Positions 45,602 to 56,001 of a DNA stretch of 64,000 nt are shown here, piece after piece. The notes under the pieces were generated by a model. That model worked only from the letters and a program-made list of their open reading frames with translations. It had not been told where the DNA came from and ran no database searches. This DNA comes from Costus lasius. Its lineage: Eukaryota > Streptophyta > Magnoliopsida > Zingiberales > Costaceae. Each line of letters opens with the position of its first letter. Position 1 is the first letter of the stretch. Where the stretch lies: positions 29,949,501 to 30,013,500 of the forward strand of contig CM050446.2 in NCBI GenBank assembly GCA_027563935.2. The letters run 5' to 3'. The translations under genes and the position numbers were made by a program.

Positions 45602-46341
45602 GATAGCCACTTCGCCTCGCCCAGACCTCGTCTCTTCTCCACCTAACTTCATCGCACGTCCCGCCTTCACGCTCCCGTTTCCAACTTCATGCACCGATTC
45701 CTCCCTTTTCTTGGTGCCGCCTCTTCCTTTCTTGGCGTCGCCGATTCCGCTTCTGGCACTCGAATGAAAAAGTGGTGAAGCTGGCAGAGTCGATGCCTAC
45801 TCTCGCCTCCTACCTTGATCCTTGGTTAAGGAAGCAGCTTCGAAGGCTCCTCCAGACTTGGTCTTATGCTCTTCGCTCCCTTACACGCAAGACTGCTACG
45901 ATCCTACCGATGGTGCTGCTACGATTTGGAGCACAGCAAGGTGCTGTTTTTGGTTATTCTTGGAATTCTCTATTCGTTCTTCTCCGCCAGCGGTCTGAGG
46001 TACATTTTTTGCTCTTCTCGATGCTTGACGCATATATTTTGGGATTCTTGGATTTCTGGTTTGTCGAATTGTTGAATGGGATTTACTATGGTATGATGTC
46101 TAGTGGTCATATGCTTCTTTCGGTTGTTATTTGAGAAACTGAACTCCTTGCTGCCCTTCGCACTTGTCTGTTGGTTTTTGGACCGTTTCCTTTCTTGGAG
46201 CAGAGCTCCTCGCTGTGTTATACTTTTATGTGGTAGTTCGCTAGGTTCTTTGTTGGAGCTTAGCTCCCGGGTTGCGTCGCTATCTCATATTGGTTGTTTA
46301 CCACTGTGTTGTTCTCACCTGAGCCTTCATTTGTGAGCATT

Positions 46342-47028
46342 ATGGATTCTCAACTTGCTAGTCTCGAAGTTAAATTTACTGTTAATCTTAGCACTACTAT
46401 GGAGTTGGATGGCACAAATTATTTGCTATGGGCTAGGGCTAGGGCTATGCTATTTTTTCTTGGGTCTCACGGCAAGAGATATCATGTCGAAAATATCCCA
46501 CCAACGACATCTGACCCTCATGGAGCATGGCTGATATGGCTGTAGTTAATTCTCTACTTCACAGTATGGAACTATCCATTGTATCTACTGTTAAGTTTCA
46601 TATTCTCTACTTCACATGAACCATCCATTATATCTACTATTATGTTTCATAACACCACGAAGGAAGTATGGGATTCCCTTGCTAGCACGTATGCTCCTCA
46701 ACACAATATCAGTCGTATTTATCAACTGTATGAGGAGATCCTTCTTATGCGACAAGATAGTCGGCCCTTACAGGAGTATTATACTCAATTAAAGGCAAAG
46801 TGTGATGAATTGCATCAGTATCACCCTCCAGTTGTTGATATATCTGTTATCCTTCAGCAACAAGAAGATTTTATTGATCTCAAGTTTTTTCGGGCCAGGA
46901 TGACAATCTCTCAGCACGCAACTAGCTCCTTGTGGAACCTACAGTTCTTACATTTCAGCATGTCTTTTATAGGCTTCTTCGGGTTCCATCTACATCTACT
47001 GCCTTTGAACCTCAAGAGTGCTCTTTAG
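46342..47028 (+). pseudogene. Copia gag fragment
   Basis: It starts ATG GAT TCT CAA (MDSQL) and reads TMELDGTNYLLWARA, then stops at 46543-46545. It resumes in another frame as EPSIISTIMFHNTTKEVWDSL, YQLYEEILLMRQDSRPLQEYY and LKAKCDELHQY, and ends at 47026-47028. This is the UBN2-type gag of copia elements (LDGTNY..W, then a K-x-V-W-D-S-L core). The zinc knuckle and all of pol are absent. The retained part would have been capsid. Whether the viral integration or a separate deletion removed the rest is not visible. Confidence 0.85.
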
Positions 47029-47130
47029 TGCCTCACTCATGTGGTTCCAGCAAATATAGATGCTAATAATAATGACATCTTGGAAGATATGCAAGATGAT
47101 GATTAAGTCACATCAAGAATGGAAGATACA

Positions 47131-47435
47131 CCAGCATCTCAACTATTGAAAAATAGTGGCCTATTATGTGGAAGGTCCACCTGCATCTCCACTATTGAAA
47201 AATAGTGGCCTATTACTTTACTTTATTAAAGGTTCACGTGTTGAAAGAAACGCGATGTCGGCCCACTGTGCAGGGCGATTTCTACAGGCGAATCTTTCAA
47301 TTATTAAAGTTTGTATGCTGGCATCAATTATCATAGATGCCTTACTTTAAAGTTTGTGTGCTGGCATCAATTATCATAGATGCCTTACTTCTTGTGCAAG
47401 CAAGCTCTCAACGTTGTCTATATAAGAGAGCCTCT
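47131..47435 (+). promoter_or_regulatory. Pararetroviral promoter with tandem repeats and TATA box
   Basis: TATATAAG at 47419-47426 is a strong TATA box, as in pararetroviral full-length-RNA promoters. Upstream are two tandem repeats: a 49-bp-period unit (47131-47166 and 47180-47215), whose second unit contains the perfect hairpin CCACTATT-GAAA-AATAGTGG, and a 43-bp-period unit (47306-47348 and 47349-47391) with TGGCATCAATTATCATAGATG. Such duplications often act as enhancers. Transcription would start near 47450 by distance from TATA. Confidence 0.75.
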
Positions 47436-47574
47436 AGACATGTAAGAAGGTATTCTACCTTCAGCTAGAAGTGGTGTGCTAGTACGCTTGTTTAGACATA
47501 AGCTTGTAAGTCTTCTGATGTTCTGCTTTTAATATCTCTCTCTCTTTTAAGTATTTTTGTTTGCAAAATACCCC
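47436..47574 (+). repeat. 139-bp inverted repeat, leader arm
   Basis: The segment from AGACATGTAAG to CAAAATACCCC is the reverse complement of 55640-55778 (ORF6 3' end of copy 1), with about six differences. It is also a direct copy of 56002-56140. In the RNA it lies near the 5' end, before the primer site. Confidence 0.93.
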
Positions 47575-47586
47575 CTCCTATCTTTT

Positions 47587-47604
47587 TGGTATCAGAGCTT
47601 TGTT
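47587..47604 (+). promoter_or_regulatory. Viral tRNA-Met primer-binding site
   Basis: TGGTATCAGAGCTTTGTT matches the minus-strand priming site used throughout Caulimoviridae (complement of the tRNA-iMet 3' end). By convention this is genome position 1. Copy 2's site would lie just beyond the right edge of the window. Confidence 0.92.
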
Positions 47605-48153
47605 ACGGTTCCATTTGATCGAACGGGAACACGTATAAGTATGGCATAAAAACATGTTAGTGTAAGGAAGATCCCTAAGCAGATGTATTATACTTGTTAA
47701 TTCAGATGGGATCTATTATGCTGTGTTTTTTACAAAAATCTGGAGATACCGGGGCTGCCTAAGTCACCATGTTTTGAATAAAGAAAATAACTAGAGGGCC
47801 AATGGCTTGGCAAGTAAAAGTCCAAAAGACGAGGAGAGTCGCCAGGGACGAGAGGCTTGCTAACGTCCATACAGCATGATGTTATTTTGATTATTCAAAA
47901 CCATATGGTAAAGCGGTTGATACCAGAGGAAAACATAGGCATAATAATATCTAGGAATCTATAGTTAACAAGTATTCTACTCCTTAGTATATCTTCTTTA
48001 CACAAAAACAGCATGTTGTCATACAGTGATTATACGTTAGTACCTAGTAGATCTCAAATATCTAATAATATTTATCTTTGATTGTGTTTAACCTAAAGAT
48101 GCAGATGATTCGTAAGAATCTAACAACTAGTAAGAGTTTAACACATAGGTAAT
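47605..48153 (+). other. Viral leader, copy 1
   Basis: There is no long ORF. It aligns with the copy 2 leader (63618-64000) from about 47887 on, but lacks about 115 bp that copy 2 has at 63681-63795. The junction GTGTTT|AACC lies near 48090. Leaders of this family fold into a large hairpin bypassed by ribosome shunting; whether that applies here is inference. Confidence 0.7.
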
Positions 48154-48638
48154 ATGAATATTAATTATCTATATTTAACCTTATCACAAAAATACTGGGA
48201 AACACAAACTAATTCCCAAGCAACTAAGCATAAATGCTATTTTCCAAGAGAAAATGGTAGATATGCTCATCAATTTCATACTGAACATGCTCAGATGAAT
48301 ACAATAATTGATTTTCAAATCTCTCATGCCGAAAGCCTTAGAGAATTTAATCATCTTTGTACTAAACTTTGGAAAAAAAAGTTCATTCTGAAATGATTGC
48401 GAAAAATATGCTTTTACGCAATATTCATAATAATCACGAGTATATTAAGAACCAATATACATACCTGATTACTATGGTAAAAGAGATTGAAAAATCAATT
48501 ATTTTACAAAAACAACTTACTGTTGAATTAAAAGAGATATTAGATCGTCTACATAGACAATCTCAAATCTCATATCATCAGCATGCAAAAGTAGCAGATT
48601 TACTTGTGAAATTGCAGAGAAATTATGAAGAATGGTAG
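48154..48638 (+). pseudogene. Viral P1, copy 1 (frameshifted)
   Basis: The first viral ORF encodes a protein of about 157 residues by comparison with copy 2. The N-terminal part starts MNINYLYLTL at 48154. A frame change in the A-run near 48371-48379 moves the rest to another frame, which reads VHSEMIAKNMLLRN and a helical Gln/Glu/Lys-rich C terminus likely to be a coiled coil, ending YEEW at 48638. Its place as the first small ORF resembles badnavirus P1, a virion-associated protein of unclear role. Its stop overlaps the next ATG (ATGGTAG, 48632-48638). The assignment rests on position and size only. Confidence 0.7.
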
Positions 48639-49060
48639 ATCCATCTAAAGAATACCCAAGACAGATAGATTAAGATATTAACTATCAACAAGAACTAGTC
48701 GAATCTAGTAATTATTTAGATGGAGCACTTGACATAATCTCAGATGATCCCCAAAGTGCCTATGATAAAAGATTTGTTCGCCAGAACAATTTCATTATTG
48801 CATATCTTATGCAATTAAACAAAAAACTTGATAGTATGGTACTAAGAATAACTACTTCTTCTGAAACTATACTTAGACAACAAGAAGTAATCCAACGCTT
48901 GAATGATTTGTTGGTCTTACAAACACAACAATATCAGACCTCGGTTCAAGAATTGGCTAATCAGCTAAACCGAGTACTTCAAGCATCTACTGCTTCATCA
49001 TCTACGTCTACCTCAGGACGTAAAAGACAACCTAGAAGTACCCAGTTTGCTTGTAAATGA
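48632..49060 (+). pseudogene. Viral P2, copy 1 (one stop)
   Basis: The ORF has about 142 codons. It starts at the ATG overlapping the P1 stop, meets TAA after MVDPSKEYPRQID (near 48671), then stays open to TGA 49058-49060. It has a heptad-like segment (about 48830-48990: LNKKL, ILRQQEVIQRLNDLL) consistent with a coiled coil. The C terminus is Ser/Thr-rich and then basic (SGRKRQPRS). Badnavirus and tungrovirus P2 have the same size and a basic, nucleic-acid-binding tail. The stop overlaps the movement-protein ATG as ATGA. Confidence 0.7.
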
Positions 49061-50025
49061 CAACAAGACCATTTACAGGAACTTCTAATACACTTACTGG
49101 AACCACAACAGTAAGAGAAAATAATCATAATGAAAGGTTATCAATCAGTAATCCCATCCCTAACATCCTTAACAGGATATTTGAAGGTAATGGAATTCCA
49201 GCATAAGTGTTGGAAGAAGTTGTTGATATTGATCAACAATTTGAAGTCTATCAAAATAATAGGTTACAAATATTACGTCCCCAACTTCTGTATAGAACTG
49301 GACCATTAAACCTAAGGACCCAGCTCCTAAGAATTACTCATGAAGAACACCTTTCTGTCACAACAGAACCAAGAAATCTCAAGATTATTTCAAGAGATTC
49401 TTTAACAAAAATAAGACAATCAGGGAAGACTTTAACCCATAGTGGGATGATAGTTATCTCTATAAAAGGTCTAGCCCGGAAGAAACTAGGTATAAAGGTC
49501 TTAATTTCTGTTCTTGACAAAAGATGAAAGTCTGACACAAGGAAAGCAATGATTGCCTGTATGGAAGTCGATATGACTGAAAATAAAGGCATATTTTACT
49601 GTGCTCCTGATTTTTTAATAAGTACTAGGGATCTTGGAGAACTAGAAATTAGTATCCAAGCAAGAAGATATGAAGATTTTTCTGGAGATTCTAATCTATT
49701 AATCGGATTAGGATTCTTAGGAAAATTAACAAACAATTCTAATACTGGATATAAGCTTTATATCTCTTCTGTGATTGATGCTTTAGCCAGTAAAGGAATT
49801 AAGATGATAAAACCCATGGCTATATCACCAGATGATCTTGGAGGATTATATTGGAATATCTCCAAAAATCTAGATTGCGGACAAATGCTTGTCCCGGAAG
49901 AAAGCATTATGTTTAAAAATCCTGATGATACCTATAATTTGAGATTTTCAAATTATAAAAAGAAACAACCTCTTAATGATAACGAGGCTTCAACATCAGG
50001 AAATGAAAAATTTTTAGAATCATAA
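49057..50025 (+). pseudogene. Viral movement protein, copy 1 (two stops)
   Basis: It has 323 codons in one frame from ATG 49057 to TAA 50023-50025. In-frame TAA lies at 49204-49206 and TGA at 49525-49527 (Trp in copy 2). It belongs to the 30K movement superfamily: a beta-rich core with GMIVISIKGLARKK, VLDKR, MEVDMTEN and SNLLIGLGFLGKL, the pattern seen in badnavirus movement domains. Such proteins form tubules through plasmodesmata for cell-to-cell spread. It is a separate ORF, not fused to coat protein. Copy 2 has an unbroken version. Confidence 0.85.
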
Positions 50026-51838
50026 TGGTATTAGCAGATAATACTCTTTTAATACCTAAAGAATTAGGTTTTACATTTAAAGAAATGCTAAGCCTAGAAA
50101 TTGAGGTTATTGAAACTGGTCAAATCTTTGGTTCTCATAAACCCATAGTAGATTCAGAAGGAAACATACGAGTTCAGCATGAATTTACAGAACAAATATT
50201 CCAGCGTCTCCTAGTTGAGGCAAAAAATGATAATAAGATAAACTTAAAAGCACTTCAAACATTGTATAAGTTCCACAATGATCTTGAAGCAACTCAGCAT
50301 ACAAATTTAGAAAATTTCAATGACGAAAGATATGCTACACAAAGCATAACTTCTGATGAATTAGATCGATTTGAACGATCTTGATAATCTAAATATAGAT
50401 TTAGATGTCCTCGATAATCTAAATCTTAATGATCTCTTTGAGGATGATAATTAGAGTATCCAAAGTATTCAAAAAGATTTAATGAATACAGAAATGAGTG
50501 ATGTACCACAAGGAAGTGCCGCAGCACAAATGAGTACTACAGCAACACATGCCAGTACATCAAGATCAATAACCTATCCTATAGGTCAACCACCTCGAGA
50601 ACCTTATATACAATATGAGGGTGAACGAGGAGGAATACAAACTAAAGGTAAAAGATTACCTTTAGAAATTATAGATAAAAAAAAAACTACTAGATGATGG
50701 AAAGATCCTGAATCTAGCAGCTCACGATCCACAAACATGGAATACGGTTCTTGACCATTGGTCATCAAAAGTAGCCATGAAGGTCTCAGAATTAGATAGA
50801 ATATTTTCTGCAGAAGAAATGTATTCTTATCTATAAAATTTCCTCGGTGGAACTGCAAGAGCCATATGGGAATCATATAAATTGAATTTCCCAACAGAAT
50901 TTCAACAAGATGTTGCCCTAGGAGTAAATCCTAATAATTTTACTAATAGGATGCGACTAATGATTACGGGTGCAAACCCTAACATGGGATATAATGCCCT
51001 ACAAAAAGAAGCAATTAGAAAACTTGAAATACTACAGATAAAAAACTGGAAGTATATCAAGCCTTTTCTTCAAGACTTCCTGTATTATGCTTGTGATGCA
51101 GGAGGATATCATGACCAAGCTTTAGGAGAAAGGTTATTTTTAAAATTACCTGCTCCTATAGGCCATGAAATACATAAAGCCTGGGATGCTAGTCCACAAC
51201 AGCCTCCTGGCTTAAATAATATTACACTTAGAATACAATTTATCATAGATAAATTGGTAGAAAGGTGTACTCACCTTCGGGGAAATCACCAATTAAAAAG
51301 CAAATTTAGTTTTTGTAACCAACTATATACGCCACAAACATATGTCCAGGAGAAACCTGTTCATAAGAAAAAGCCTAAGAAAGGAAAATCTTCAAAGAAG
51401 TATTTTCACCGAAAATCTTCTGCTAAAAAATCTTATTTTGCAAAGGATAAGCATGTCAGAAAATATAATCCGAAAAAGGATTATAAAAATAAGCTTTCTT
51501 GCTTTACATGTGGAAGTCAAAACCATTTAGCACGAGATTGTACCAAAAGGCAAAATCTCTATAACAAACAATCTATTCTTATTGATTGTGTGCAAGAAGA
51601 TCTACTTAATGTAGATGAATATCTATCTGATACTGAGTCAATTTACAGTATTGTCTCAATACCAGATCCAACATACCAATCTGGCTCAGACAATGAATTA
51701 GATGAATTTTCCTCTAACTTATTGTCTAAAGTAGATAGGTTACAATCACCCTTTGGAACAGAAAATCTAGTTCCTTCTATAGATATTCCTTCTATGGATA
51801 AACTAGATATTTTAATGCCCTTCTTAGAGCAATTATAA
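50025..51838 (+). pseudogene. Viral coat protein, copy 1 (frameshifts, stops)
   Basis: It starts at ATG 50025, sharing a base with the movement-protein stop (TAATG). The N-terminal frame runs to 50384. An acidic Asp/Asn/Leu-rich stretch, typical of caulimovirid coat proteins, follows in another frame (about 50385-50480). The core resumes at about 50780 with a stop near 50836, and is open to 51838. It has KLEILQIKNWKYIKPFLQDF and a Lys-rich run, then a zinc knuckle CFTCGSQNHLARDC (CX2CX4HX4C) at about 51508-51549, used for RNA packaging. An acidic Ser-rich tail ends EQL. Family coat proteins of 45-60 kDa are in line with about 604 residues. Confidence 0.85.
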
Positions 51839-51845
51839 AGTAAGA

Positions 51846-54338
51846 ATGCATGTACCTTCTTCATATCAAATTATGGCTCCTGTCTTACCACCAGTACATG
51901 AACATCAGTGGAGTCCACGAAGAGGTAGTCAAAGACCATGCTTGTATATTTTATTCAAAATATCCAAGTATGAATCTTCGCTATCTGTGTATGATTTGTT
52001 CTCTCGAAGCTTGCAAATATTGCCTAGAGAAACAAAATGTATCCCTTCCAAGCTCTTCTACTCCTGTGCCACGAAAAAACTGAAATTGTAGAATTGCATA
52101 TTTTACAATTAGAAAATAAACTTTATAAACTATCACAGCGAGTGGATGAGTTAGAAAGAGGAAGATTACCTAATAAAGGTAACCTGCCTGAAAATCTCAT
52201 GTTTTAAGAGAATACAGATTATAATGAATTCTCTTATGAAGAAATTCATCATATTGATTTCATACATAAACCACTATAACCACCCTAGTTATATTCTATT
52301 AAGATTAACAGTATTATCCAAATTTCTGATTGAAAATTAGAAATACCGGCTTTAATTGACACAGGTTGTAGTAATACAATTTTAGATATGAATCTTGTTC
52401 CGCAAAAATATCACATGAAACTTGATCCTCAAGATCGGTTTTATGCAGAACAAATGGATGGGAAATTATTCTTATATGAATATATTCTTTCTAAACATAA
52501 GCTTTCTTTTTCTTTAGGAAATGCTCATTATACACCACCGACTTTTATCGGTCGTATATGCTTAAGACCTATGAATTTAGTTAAAACTAAATTTATCATC
52601 GGCCTTAACATCCTTATTAATTCCTATAAAGGAGTCACCTTAACAACTGATGGGCTTTTCTTTTTGCCCCATACCCTTATCCCATACACTTCTTCCTCGC
52701 CTGCGAAGCGTGGTGGGTGTCCCTGCGATATTCCAAATTCTTACAAACTACCTTTACCTGTGCAAGAAGATATTCCTCCACCTTCTACCGAAGGGGATGA
52801 ATCAGAAGAAATTTTATGGATTCTTCGTCATCCTGTGAATAAGTTCCATAAAGAATATGAGAAAGATGATATTCTTGACCAAGTTTTATTTAACAAAATT
52901 TAGTCAGGAAATGATAGACAATCTAATTAGATTGTTAGAAAAGGATCAAATTTTTGGTTCCAATCCCCAAGCCCATTGGGATAAAAATAAACTTGTTTGT
53001 AAATTGAAAATCAAAGATCCTGGTTTTCGAATTACAAATAAAAAGATCACAGCAACAAACGACAATATTGCTGAATTTAAAATGCACATTGATGACTTAT
53101 TCAAACTCAATGTGATCAGAAGGAGTACATCTCCACATAGATCGCCTGCTTTTATTGTAAACAAACACAGTGAACAGGTTAGAGGCAAAACACGAATGGT
53201 TATTGACTATCGTCAATTAAATGACAATTTAAAAGATGATGGTTATGACATTCCAGATAAAACTGAGTTAATAAACTCTATACAAGGAAGTCATATCTAC
53301 TCAAAATTCGACTGTAAATCTGGTTTCTGGCAAATCAGAATGGCAGAAGAATCAATACCATAGACAACTTTTACTTGTCCATTAGAAAGCTTTGAGTGGC
53401 TAGTAATGCCATTTGGGCTCAAAACTACTCCTGCAGTATTCCAAAGATTCCAAAGAAAAATGGATGAAGTTTTTAAATCTTATCAAAACTTTGTTTGTGT
53501 GTATATAGATAACATTCTTGTACACAGTAAAATAGAGAAAGAACATACAAGTCATCTCAAACTTGTATTACAAAAATTTTATACAAACGGAATTATTGTC
53601 TCTGGACAAAGATCTCAGTTTTATAAAAAATCTATTGAATATTTAGATGTTGAAATTGGTAATGGAGAAATTAAACTCCAACCACATATCGCATCTAAAA
53701 TAAAAACCCTTGAGGTTACAGATACTAAGAGTTTACAATAATTCTTAGGACTAATAAATTATGCTAGACCTTTTTTAAAAGATCTACATAAATTGAGTAG
53801 ACCCCTCTACTCAAAGTTATCACTTACAGGTGTAAAAGAATTTAACACCGAAGACTATAAACAAATTGATAAAATCAGACAATTGGTAGATACACTACCT
53901 TTGCTCAAATTACCTTTGCATACTGATTATCTCATTGTTCAAATAGATAGTTGTGAACAAGGATGGGGTGTCATCTTACTTTGCAAGCCACATAAATACG
54001 CTTATGATCCTAAAACCATATGTAGATATGCTTCTGACAAATTTCGTGAGAAAAATGTCACTAGCAGTATTGATCAAGAGCTCTTGGCTGTATGTTACGA
54101 TCTTGATGCTTTCAGATTATTCCTTTTAAATAAAAATGACATACTTATAAGAACTGACTGTGAGGCCATAGTTAAGTTCTTCAGAACAAAAAATGAGAAA
54201 CGTATCTCCCAAAAGAGATGGTTATGATTTATTGATTATTGCATTAATAATGCATACAAAATCACCTTTGAACATATCAAAGGCAAAGAAAATGTTATTT
54301 CTAACATTTTATCACGTCTTTTATTAAGACCAGAATGA
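51846..54338 (+). pseudogene. Viral Pol (Cys-rich domain, protease, RT, RNase H), copy 1
   Basis: It starts at ATG 51846, eight bases after the coat stop. A Cys-rich domain (shifted frame, about 51935-52050) has one Cys changed to Tyr (CIFY). A coiled coil follows (QLENKLYKLSQRVDELE). The protease has PALIDTGCSN (about 52353). RT has FDCKSGFWQIRM, a TAG at 53361-53363 where copy 2 has Trp, MPFGLKT with a small RFQ duplication, and YIDN at about 53504 instead of YIDD. TAA at 53739-53741 precedes RNase H (IVQIDSCEQGWG, SIDQELLAV, RTDCEA). Other stops include 52277, 52286 and 52336. The ORF end TGA overlaps the ORF6 ATG (ATGA). The polymerase is inactive. Confidence 0.88.
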
Positions 54339-55726
54339 CAACTAACAAAGTTGTGCAGGAAATGGCAGCTCAAGGTCCATCCTCTACTAATGATAAAAAG
54401 AATTTGGAAAAAGTTTCTAAAGGAAAACAACCTCTAGTAATAAATCCCATGGATACAGACGGAGCTACTTATGCTCAGACAGTTAAGGAAGCTCCACCAA
54501 AAGAACAAATATATTTGTTTCGGACTCCGAAACACTATACGTCTTTAACAAACCAAGATCATATGCTTTTGGATTTGTTATGGAAAGACCATCATGGGGC
54601 GGGTTTTCTCACTACAATGAATAGTCTTGCGGCTCATTTACAAGCTATTCGCTATATGAAGACCTTACTAGTACTATTACCACAGGTGCAAAGATTAGAG
54701 CCACAAACATTAGAAGCTTATGTGGCAAAAGAATTCAAAATCTCAAAATTAGAAGCCGAAGCTTTCGGCTTCAAAGCCAGGATTGAAGAATTACAAACCC
54801 AAAAGGCTAGCCTTGAGGAAAATATCAAGCTTTTATCTACAGCTTGGGATCAAGAACTGAACATGCAATGGAATCAGTCTAAAGCTAAAATACCTTCAGT
54901 TTTACACCCTGTAAAATAACAGGTATATGAGTTCATCAAGAAATCACAACAGCAAAAGTTTTTGCGAATTATCCAATGCTTTCGGCTTATGGCATTAAAT
55001 CAAGTCACAAAGCCTACTGGCTTTCATCTGACTATGATTACTCTAAAGACAGAAGAAGCTCACCCAAATGAGCCTCATTGTCACTGTCACCAAGGGTTCA
55101 CAATTATCAAAGCTTCTGTTAATCTTACCTAATGGAAGGACTGTAAAATTATGGGTACAGAGGTATCACTTCTCGACCTTTATAATTATGGACTGCTAGA
55201 TCGATTGGTTGTCCATCATATGCATTTATGGAAGTTTTCTGCTTTCCCATGGAAATTACGATTTTGCTTAGACAAAATGTACAAGACTTATGAATTTTCA
55301 GGTTATCTTGACTTGAACATAAATTCATGTCCACCTTGGTATATTGGCTATCCTAGTGATGCTAAGCACCAGATATTGATCAAGATCTAGCAAGACTTTT
55401 TACCGGATTTTTGGGATGTGTCTTTTGAAGATGAAATAAGAAAGACAGAACAAGTTCCTCTTGAGCTCCAAGTACGACTATAGAGACATTATTGTATGAC
55501 TGAAGAGTATGTGGCTTTTTCACTGTCATATTTACTTACAGAAGATAAAACTCTGAAAATATATGTGGAAGATGAAAAAGATATCTTTTTTGTCCCTTTC
55601 CACTCACATTTTTGCACTACCCCTGGGCAATATGAACACGGGGTATTTTGCAAACGAAAATACTTAAAAGAGAGAGATATATTAAAAGCAGAACATCAGA
55701 AGACTTACAAGCTTATGTTTAAATAA
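54335..55726 (+). pseudogene. Viral P6-like ORF, copy 1 (stops only)
   Basis: It has 464 codons in a single frame from ATG 54335 to TAA 55724-55726. It is interrupted by TAA at 54917, a stop near 55129, TAG at 55388-55390 and TAG near 55481. The N terminus is Lys/Ser-rich. The middle has a predicted coiled coil (FKISKLEAEAFGFKARIEEL). The C-terminal half is Tyr/Trp/Cys-containing and likely folded (CPPWYIGYPSDAKH). A last ORF after RNase H occurs in tungrovirus (P46) and in caulimoviruses (transactivator); homology to either is not shown. Its 3' 87 bases lie in the 139-bp inverted repeat. Confidence 0.65.
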
Positions 55727-55778
55727 GCGTACTAGCACACCACTTCTAGTTGAAGGCAGAATACCTTCTTACATGTCT
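55640..55778 (+). repeat. 139-bp inverted repeat, ORF6 arm (copy 1)
   Basis: GGGGTATTTTGC ... ACATGTCT is the complement of the leader arm 47436-47574 and of 56002-56140. It includes the end and stop of ORF6. It bounds the central promoter segment on the left. Confidence 0.93.
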
Positions 55779-56001
55779 AGTGGTCTATTATGTGGAAGGT
55801 CCACCAGCATCTCCACTATTGAAAAATAGTGACCTATTACTTTACTTTATTAAAGGTTCAAGTGTTGAAAGGAACGCAATGCCGGCCCACTGTGCAAGGC
55901 GGTTTCTACAGGCGAATCTTTCAATTATTAAAGTTTGTATGCTGGCACCAATTATCATAGATGCCTTACTTTAAAGTTTGTGTGCTGGCATCAATTATCA
56001 T
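55779..56001 (+). promoter_or_regulatory. Central promoter fragment lacking its TATA box
   Basis: It matches 47156-47380, including the CCACTATT-GAAA-AATAGTG hairpin and the 43-bp repeats. It then jumps at TAGA from CATAGATGCC to TCTAGACATG, deleting about 58 bp that contain the TATA box. It is flanked by the two arms of the 139-bp repeat and forms the centre of the viral palindrome. Confidence 0.85.

Larger units (their letters stand above)
45500..47120 (+). mobile_element. 5' part of a decayed copia element
   Basis: An LTR end (...CCTTTCA, ending 45587) is followed two bases later by TGGTATCAGAGC (45590-45601), the tRNA-Met primer site. A GC-richer leader (45602-46341) and a gag fragment follow. 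Everything downstream is replaced by the pararetrovirus from about 47130. I could not place the LTR start. Open frames at 45772-46336 are leader, not gene. Confidence 0.75.
47131..56001 (+). mobile_element. Endogenous pararetrovirus copy 1 (Caulimoviridae), sense on +
   Basis: The order is promoter region, leader with primer site, then P1, P2, movement protein, coat protein, Pol, P6-like ORF, and a second partial promoter region. There are no LTRs and no integrase, as expected for an integrated pararetrovirus. One genome unit from primer site through ORF6 plus promoter is about 8.6 kb, within the family's usual 7-9 kb. The second badnavirus Cys motif and the MP/RT wording place it nearest to Badnavirus/Tungrovirus, by inference. 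The copy has many stops and shifts. Its left edge abuts a decayed copia gag. Confidence 0.92.

Noticed and set aside
45772..46336. Possible membrane protein ORFs before the copia gag
   Set aside because: They lie between primer site and gag ATG, are short and overlap in different frames, and look like an untranslated leader.
47587..47604. tRNA gene at TGGTATCAGAGC sites (also 20917, 45590, 35304)
   Set aside because: They are primer-binding sites: only the 12-18 bases complementary to the tRNA end are present, each next to an LTR end or in a viral leader.
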